This document shows, piece after piece, positions 58,081 to 64,000 of a DNA stretch of 64,000 bases. This stretch comes from Macquaria australasica. Lineage: Eukaryota; Chordata; Actinopteri; Centrarchiformes; Percichthyidae. Each line of letters begins with the position of its first letter. The first letter of the stretch is position 1. Below the pieces are notes generated by a model that did no database searches, was not told the origin of the DNA, and saw nothing but the letters and a program-made list of their open reading frames with translations. The position numbers were made by a program, and so were the translations under genes. The stretch lies in assembly GCA_005408345.1 (NCBI GenBank), contig SEMN01000262.1:496001-560000 (forward strand). Direction: 5' to 3'.

Positions 58081-58800
58081 ATATTTAGATACTTAAGTAA
58101 ACCACTGGTAGTAATGTAAAACTAATTCACTAAGGAATTTAACATATCAGAAAAAAACTTAAAAATTTAAGGTCTTGAAACTAGATTTTGACACAGGGGC
58201 ACTCTTCAAGACTGCTTTAAGGCCCTAATCATTGTGCTTAGTTGCTGCATATTCCCAAATAAATTTTCAATTAAAGGTCCCGCACACGCACGCAGGTGTT
58301 TCCAATTAGGTCTACTCTGGTTGGTTAGACTGGTTGAAGTTGGGTGCTATGCTGGGAATTATTACATGTCGCCTAACTCTATGAACTAATAACAATGATT
58401 ATGGGGTTTTTTATTTTTTATTTTAAGTGAACTAACAATGATAACGTTGTACAAAAAAAATGCTACTGGCGTAGCCCACGCAGTCTTGAGAAATAATCAG
58501 GCGACATAAGTAGAAAAAACCCCCAGTAAAATCAATGAAAAACATCTAAATTGGCTGGTTTAAGAACAGCGCGGTTCTTGAATGCACCCCTCTTCCTTTA
58601 CACTATGCGCGTGTGTTTATGCTGCTCTAGTTCAGTCCCATAACGAAAGCCCATGGCAGAGTCTGGCTTAAGGAGGCTAGCTCCTGTAAGTGGCATGCTT
58701 TTATGGCAATTTTAGGCACCATAGCGTATCACGTAAGGTAGTGTGTCCGGTTATTTTAAGCCCAGCCGTTAAATTCTCCAACCGAAACATTAAAGTGGAA
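58081..58800. other. Upstream region of ttc23
   Basis: The sequence becomes more CpG-rich towards 58560-58860. No exon of a divergent gene on the minus strand was identified. A GTAAGT donor-like site on the plus strand at about 58686 could end an alternative untranslated first exon of ttc23, but this is speculative. Confidence 0.35.
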
Positions 58801-58833
58801 GAGCAGCAGCAGTTGGCCACGCCAGCGCGCAGC

Positions 58834-58847
58834 GTAACCACGGAAAC
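58834..58847 (+). promoter_or_regulatory. RFX X-box-like motif upstream of ttc23
   Basis: GTAACCACGGAAAC fits the ciliary X-box consensus GTNRCCNNRGYAAC at every defined position except the Y, where it has A. It lies 100 bp upstream of the ttc23 ATG, the usual distance in RFX-driven ciliary genes. TTC23 is known as a ciliary protein, so the site is functionally plausible. Confidence 0.6.
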
Positions 58848-58904
58848 AAAGACGTGAAGACCGCAAACTGCAGATGGCGAGGTTAACGTTACATCCATAG
58901 ACTG

Positions 58905-58910
58905 TATAAA
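58905..58910 (+). promoter_or_regulatory. TATA-like box before ttc23
   Basis: TATAAA occurs 37 bp upstream of the start codon. If used, transcription would start only about 10 nt before the ATG, which is unusually close, so this may be coincidental. Confidence 0.25.
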
Positions 58911-58946
58911 ACGGTTAAAAACCACACTTCTCGCACATTGTGAAAC

Positions 58947-59005
58947 ATGGGTGATGATCACGGAACGACAAAAACACGACCCAGTTCACCCGAGTCTCCG
59001 GCTGA
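58947..59005 (+). CDS. ttc23: ttc23 exon 1 (codons 1-19 plus two bases)
   Basis: The ATG at 58947 opens a frame MGDDHGTTKTRPSSPESPA that runs into a consensus GTAAGT donor at 59006 in phase 2. It joins in frame to the exon at 59268, giving an Asp codon across the junction. The N-terminus is Ser/Pro/Asp-rich and probably disordered, and it is not conserved with the human protein, so the start rests on frame continuity, the good donor and the adjacent promoter-like sequence. A start at the internal Met of exon 2 (59269) is an alternative if this exon is untranslated in some transcripts. Confidence 0.72.
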
Positions 59006-59267
59006 GTAAGTGATTTGTTCTTCCTAACATTTTGTGTTGGATCAGTCAAGGTGAGATGTTGATGGTAGCCTACTTACCACACCGAACAAAATTATAAAAA
59101 GACATGGGGGGGAAAAAGTCCAAAAGGGTATAAACTGTGTCCCAAGTGTATCTGTATGATGTTTTCAGGAGCCCGCTAGCAGATACCAAATGGTTGCAAA
59201 AATCCTCAAATGTATGTCCACCTTTTCAAAAATGTATCCACATAGCTTAACTTACCTTGTTTGACAG

Positions 59268-59433
59268 CATGGGAAGCACCAGCAGGAGCATGGATGCATC
59301 TCCCGCCTGTGACTCAGATGTGTTGAGTCCCTCACAAACAGGATATGCTAAGAAGGAATTTATTATGATGCCACCTGAAGAAAAGCTCAAATACTTCGTC
59401 AGTCGAGCTCAGGCCCATGAAGACGACCAAGAG
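59268..59433 (+). CDS. ttc23: ttc23 exon 2
   Basis: The acceptor TTTGACAG precedes 59268 and a GTGGGT donor follows 59433. After completing the split Asp codon, 55 codons stay open and end in phase 0. The C-terminal part contains PPEEKLKYFVSRAQAHED, which lines up with human TTC23 (PPREKLHLCEEKAKSYSNSH), the start of its first TPR-like helix. The N-terminal half is Ser-rich and lineage-specific. The frame joins directly to the next exon. Confidence 0.88.
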
Positions 59434-60174
59434 GTGGGTACAAGGTATAGTTTGCAGTGACAAATTCATATTGCATTCATTGTAAGTATTTTTGCAGTTT
59501 CTTCGTGCTCAAGATGTGCTTTCACATCTTGTCCTGCAGACTTTGGTCTTGTTTACAGGGCTGATATCATATTCAAGCTGTATGCACACTCCCAAGGCTG
59601 CAACTAATAATTATCACTGAGTATGTTTACATTCACATTAGTGTCCTGGTTTTGATTTCTATCCTGGTTTTGATCGTATTTGGGAAACGACGTTTACAGG
59701 GAACACAAGAAACCTGATTATTCATATGTGATGGTGATTCCTCACCATCCCCAGCCACTAATTTCTTTACCAGCAGAGAATGATCAGAAAGGTTGATAAG
59801 GCGTTTACATGCCACAGTATCCTGGTTTCTAGTACTCCAAGTAGCATATCCAAGTTACTCAAAACCAGGGTAAAGCCTTATCCAGATCTCTGCAACCAGG
59901 GTAAGATTTTTAAGTTTACATGGGCAACATGTAACCGGGATACGCATGTGCATATACTGTAGGAGACTTAGCCATTCGAGACAAAACTGTGTTTGATCAT
60001 AAAGTTTTCACTAAGGTTGACAGCCAGGTAGGTGAATGATTGAAATTAGTTTCTAAATGCTAATCTAATCTCTAAGCTGTAACAGAAGTCTTACTGATGT
60101 ATGTCTGTTGGTGCACGGTACAGTGGGCTGTCAACAAAAAGTGATACTGACAGTCATTTACTGTATCTGCTCAG
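59434..60174 (+). other. ttc23: ttc23 intron 2, with a dispersed repeat
   Basis: Intron between exons 2 and 3. The stretch at about 59605-59960 repeats variants of GTTTACAT and TCCTGGTTT and ends with GTAACCGGGATACGC, a composition I associate with a common fish MITE carrying 'gtttacatg' blocks. The element boundaries are approximate, and no gene is seen. The neighbouring ttc23 introns 1, 3 and 4 (59006-59267, 60299-60551, 60687-60828) hold nothing notable. Confidence 0.6.
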
Positions 60175-60298
60175 TTTGATGCTTGTATCCAGGACCTGGT
60201 GCGTTGTGTGGCTCTGACTAGGCTGGTATATGGGGAGGGACATCTGAAACTAGTCCAGGCCCATGCCAGACTGGCTAAAGCATATTTCCAGTTCAAAG
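60175..60298 (+). CDS. ttc23: ttc23 exon 3: conserved TPR region
   Basis: This exon identifies the gene. It is flanked by a CTGTATCTGCTCAG acceptor and a GTAATT donor and reads FDACIQDLVRCVALTRLVYG followed by a helix with HLKLVQAHARLAKAYFQFK. Human TTC23 has HELVRCVALTRICYG and HWKLAEAHVNLAQGYLQLKG at the same place. The segment forms the antiparallel helix pair of a TPR unit. TTC23 is a soluble protein at the base of the primary cilium, in the EvC zone, acting with IQCE in Hedgehog signalling. TTC23L is the close paralog, but the LVRCVALTR core and the mef2a neighbour favour TTC23. Frame phases fit on both sides. Confidence 0.95.
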
Positions 60299-60551
60299 GT
60301 AATTTAAAAAAAAGATGATACTGTGAGTACATTGTAAAGCTGAACTGCAGATTTTGAAAAAATTACCACTTAAGACAGATACAGATTTAGCTACTACATT
60401 AGTAATTTTTTATGTGGTATTACTTTATTTTTTCTAATAAAGGCCGACTAATGAAATGATTGTTAATTGGGGTTAATATTAAGATAATGTTCAGATTTAG
60501 AGTTAGCATGCTGTTCAGTTTACCCTCAATGATGTCTCTCTGTTCCCTCAG

Positions 60552-60686
60552 GCTGGGGGCTGCAGGCCAGGGAGCACTCGGCCCTGGCCAGAGAGCTGCT
60601 GCCTTTCTGCTCCTCCGTGTCCTCCTGCAGCGGTGAAAAGCTCGAGTTTCTCATGTGTCTCCTAAGCGTACACCTCACACAGGGAG
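60552..60686 (+). CDS. ttc23: ttc23 exon 4
   Basis: The acceptor TGTTCCCTCAG precedes 60552. The first two bases complete Gly from exon 3, and 44 codons follow, reading WGLQAREHSALARELLPFCS and later KLEFLMCLLSVHLTQG. Human TTC23 has GLSLQAKQHAEKARQIL and then FSIELFHTMGRALLSLQKF, so this is the next TPR helix pair. The chosen donor is GTGCAT at 60687, weaker than usual, but it leaves phase 1 and joins in frame to exon 5. Reading on past it gives sequence with no resemblance to the family. Confidence 0.85.
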
Positions 60687-60828
60687 GTGCATCACTGCTT
60701 ACTGCCAAATATCCTTGCCATGATATGTTTTACATTAATGTATGTATGGGATTGAACAAAAGTATCAACTCAAAGAACACTGAATCCAGAACACAGTCCT
60801 TGACTCTTTTCGACTCTTGAGGAGGCAG

Positions 60829-60940
60829 AATCCTCTTTTCTGGAGGCAGAACAAACTCTTGAGGAGCTTCATCAACACGGTGGCATCAACCAGGAAGAGA
60901 AGATAAAGACTGAGCTGGAAATCTCCACTGCTCTATCCAG
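60829..60940 (+). CDS. ttc23: ttc23 exon 5
   Basis: Two bases complete a Glu codon, then 36 codons read SSFLEAEQTLEELHQHGGIN and continue EEKIKTELEISTALS, ending in phase 2 before GTTCAG. Human TTC23 has KEASENLTKAERLSKELLQC followed by IIKEEWIEIEARIRLSFAQ, the same helix and linker. The acceptor is the third of three nearby AGs (TGAGGAGGCAG); only this one keeps the frame with exon 4. Upstream in-frame sequence contains a TGA, which supports a splice here. Further TTC23 exons, about half of the protein, were not recognised before the window ends. Confidence 0.85.
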
Positions 60941-63900
60941 GTTCAGTAGTGAAAAACATTTTGTGTAATATTTTTAGATTTGTTTTAGGCACAGCAAATA
61001 TGTAGTCGAAATAGAAAAGTGGTAAATATACAGCCAGTTAGAGGCTTTAATGCAGCATTTGCAGGCTATAGTATGTGATAGCAGCTGCTACTTGTTTGTT
61101 TGCCTTGCTGTCTGGTAATCAGGTGATTTGCTCTATTTATTTCCTGTGACTCAAAGTATCATGTTCGAGCTGAGCCAAATAACTTGGCGCTATTTCCAAT
61201 TAAAAGGTAACAGGTCAGGGCTTTCCGGAGGGGATTCAGAGTACAGCCTGGATGATTTTACATTTTTAGCAATTGTTTTTATATCTAAATAATATTTGTT
61301 TTCCTCAAACTCTCCAAATTTCAAATAATGTCCCTTACATATAGGTTTGGCCACAAGATGGCGATAGATTCCTGCAAACTTTCATAAAATCAACCTTTCA
61401 CATGTTTTTTTTGCTGGCTTAGTTATGCAAGTAAAAACATCAGTATTTCGTGTTCTTGTACAAGCAATAACTTGAGTAATCAGGATTTTCCCCTGTTGTC
61501 CAGTCCAGTCCACTCAGCAGTCAGCGTGGGTGTTTTGTAATGATGCTTACAGAACTGCTGGGTGGGGTTTCTTCATTTCCACTTATCTAGTCACTGCTCA
61601 AACAGAGGCACAGACGGTAGAGAATCATTTCTCCCTTCTCTCCATATGCTTTCTGCCTTTTTACTTTTCCCTTCTCTTTAGCTTTGACTCCCTCCTTAAT
61701 TATTAACCCCCCTCACCTCGTACCACACTTAGATATTGCCTTTACAGTCTTGTTGACTCCTTGAGATATAGTAAAGCCCTTTTATTTCTCTCTTTAATGC
61801 CAGCTGCTTTGTTTACTTCACACCAAGTTCCATTTCCATATTACTGATTTGTGTCTACAATATTACAATATGCATTTCTAACATGGTGGTTTTGACAACA
61901 GAGGTCCCAAGGGCGGAACTACATGCTCAGGAAAAGATTAAACACTTAGTGGATCATGGTGAGGAGACATCAAGTGCAGGGGAGACTGATAGTCTGTTAA
62001 GGGGACTGTGTGGCTTGGCAACATAATGAATAGCAGCCACTTGTCATAGCTTAGATAACTGTGGGTGAAATTAGAAGCATAACCAGGAAGAAGGTTTAGT
62101 CTTACTTGGGTTGAGATCACCCCACTTAGACTTTGTACGTAGGACCCCGTGTTTGAAAATCCTGTTGCGAGGTAAAGAGGAGCAATAATAAACAAGCCTT
62201 ATCAGCAGCTGAGGTGAGCTACACTCACAGGAATTTGATGCCATCTTGGTCTGTTTCAGAGAGTCAGAGTTTGTTGACATGATGTGTGTAATTGAAAAAA
62301 TGTGCAGACTCTGGCTGGTGTGTAAGCTTGCTAAATCTCTTTTGTTAGGTGATGACTAAGAATTTGGCATGCCTCTAAAGCTGTGTCAGTCAACACTGTT
62401 GTGATGAAGGGGAATGTTCCCACCGAAGCCTGCAACAATAAAGGAAGCTCAGCTCTCTTATAGATCCTGGTCCAAACATTCTGGTTCTCGGTTTTAGAAT
62501 CACACTCAAGGTGTACACTCAGCCAGATGGGATATTTTATTCAAGGAAGCCTTATTGTTAGGTTTAAATTTGTTGTGTGTGTGTTCTCATATTCTTGGCC
62601 ATGGCTGCTAAGATGACTTATTTTCTTTGATTCTTTAAAACGTCTGTGATAAATCTACATTTTAGTTGACAGATTTTATTTAATTAAACCTTTTGAGAAT
62701 GTATTTCATAAATTCTCTCTAATTGAATAATAAATTCACAGAAATCCTTCTATATTCTCTCCACCCTTTATTATCATGTTCACGCATCATATTTATTGAA
62801 ATGCACTCTCTGTTCACCAACTTTGTGTAGTTGCCAGAGTTTGTGTTGCAGAAATCAGTGGCCCTGTTCCCCCTATCTATGTATGTAAATGTAGGCTATT
62901 GGCTGGTTTCACAGACACAATGTAAATACACAGCATAGATACTGTACACCAAATACCAGTGGTATTCTTATGCTTGGGATCCAGAGCCTGCTTGTTTTCC
63001 TTCCAGATGTAAAATTGTCTCTGATTAGTTGGCTGAAATAAAACCAGCAGGGATTTTGTTATAGATGGCCATGATTGAGAGTCACTACCCAAGACTGAAC
63101 AGGTATTTCAGTATTCTTACCCATATTTACCTGAGGCGCACAATAAAGAGCCTCATCAGTCAGAATGCCACCAGTTTAACGCACCATACAGATTTGCTGG
63201 AGCAAGCTGTTGTGTTTTTGTCTCTCTGTTTTCACTTTGGCTTGGCCTTATTGTGTCATTTTCCGAGTGAAAGCCCAGAGCTGGCTTACGTCAACTTTGT
63301 TCTGGAAACATTTACAAAAGAGGGCTGTGTGGCTTGCTTGGCAACCCATCTACAAATCCTTAATTATATTTATGTCCTGCCCTGTGGACTCTTAGTAGAT
63401 TTCAGTGGGATGTGGCATATTACCGTTCTGCCGGGAAGTGCGTAAGGATGCAGAGTGAATGAGAGGATAGAGGGGTATTGTCTTTGTTTGCCCATGCAGG
63501 CAGAATGGCAGGACTCGAGCCATGCTGGAATGTAGCTCTGCTTCAGCCATCACTGCTACCCTAAAAGGACCTGAAATGTCTGCCCCATGAACACTTATGG
63601 GCGGGGCACTGCTACTATCCATCATGGCATATTAGGATAATCTTGGATTCATGGGCAAATTCAGAGAAATTAGCCATCACAATGTTTTTGTAACCTGTAC
63701 TGCTGGCATTTAACCAGTGAGCCATGAATACCCAGATGCATGTGGTCCAGGGATGCGAGTATGCCATACTACTGTCAAGCTTAGACTTTTGGTTCCCACA
63801 CAGGCTGCCCCTGCTAAAACATACTGTACTGTATGTACTCATGATACTGGAAGGAACATTAAAACCTTAAATCAAATGGCATGCTTTTACAGATTTACTT

Positions 63901-64000
63901 CAGTGTGCATTCTGTAGGTAAATAAATTGTTTTTCAGATAACCACATACAACTATACCCTGTACAGAGTAGATGTGGAAAGGGGTTTCCTGTATTACTGT
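60941..64000 (+). other. ttc23: ttc23 intron 5 (partial, runs off the window)
   Basis: The donor GTTCAG follows exon 5. I looked for the next TPR exon (human LYQGQKKSKEALSHYQ region) and found none before 64000. The plus-strand frame at 63065-63445 (126 codons) has no similarity to TTC23 and no splice logic. Otherwise the stretch is AT-rich sequence without a recognisable feature. Confidence 0.6.

Noticed and set aside
57561..58119. Long Tyr/Ile-rich ORFs of 98-154 codons
   Set aside because: They are translations of AT microsatellite in several frames.
63065..63445. 126-codon plus-strand ORF in the ttc23 region
   Set aside because: It does not resemble any part of TTC23 and lies in the intron after exon 5.

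Overview
This window is nuclear DNA from a ray-finned (teleost) fish. It is AT-rich, with short exons in long non-coding stretches, abundant CA/GT and AT microsatellites, and several repeat families I recognise as typical of teleost genomes: hAT-like MITEs with an 8-bp flank signature, long-inverted-repeat elements, a Tc1-type terminus and a widely dispersed 'two-copy' fish repeat. There are no bacterial-style gene clusters. Almost all ORFs in the window are chance or shadow frames.

Two protein-coding genes can be supported, arranged back to back. On the minus strand is the 5' part of mef2a, a MADS-box transcription factor. The start exon (12593-12670) encodes residues 1-18 and the next exon (4441-4644) encodes residues 19-86; together they give the whole MADS box and MEF2 domain. 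The next coding exon lies beyond the left edge. A candidate promoter (paired CCAAT boxes, GC-type motifs, CACGTG) and a candidate non-coding first exon lie near 29.4-30.3 kb. On the plus strand, ttc23 (a cilium-associated TPR protein) begins at 58947. Five exons can be read in one continuous frame to 60940, and the rest lies beyond the right edge. A near-perfect RFX X-box sits about 100 bp upstream of its start codon.

Layout: 1-4440 is mef2a intron. 4.4-12.7 kb holds the two mef2a coding exons and the intron between them, which carries a hAT-like MITE and a 143-bp GATA tract 17 bp from the splice donor. 12.7-29.4 kb is probably mef2a 5'-UTR intron, with an inverted-repeat element, a 690-bp fold-back palindrome and microsatellites. 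29.4-30.3 kb is the putative promoter region. 30.3-58.7 kb is intergenic sequence with repeats and conserved-looking but unassigned islands. 58.8-64 kb is ttc23.

The order mef2a(-) / ttc23(+) matches the human MEF2A-LRRC28-TTC23 block (15q26.3) in inverted orientation. I could not recognise lrrc28 in the roughly 28 kb where it would be expected. I see no convincing new multi-gene system. The most interesting items are the fold-back palindrome, the X-box, the GATA tract beside the mef2a donor, and the apparently missing lrrc28.
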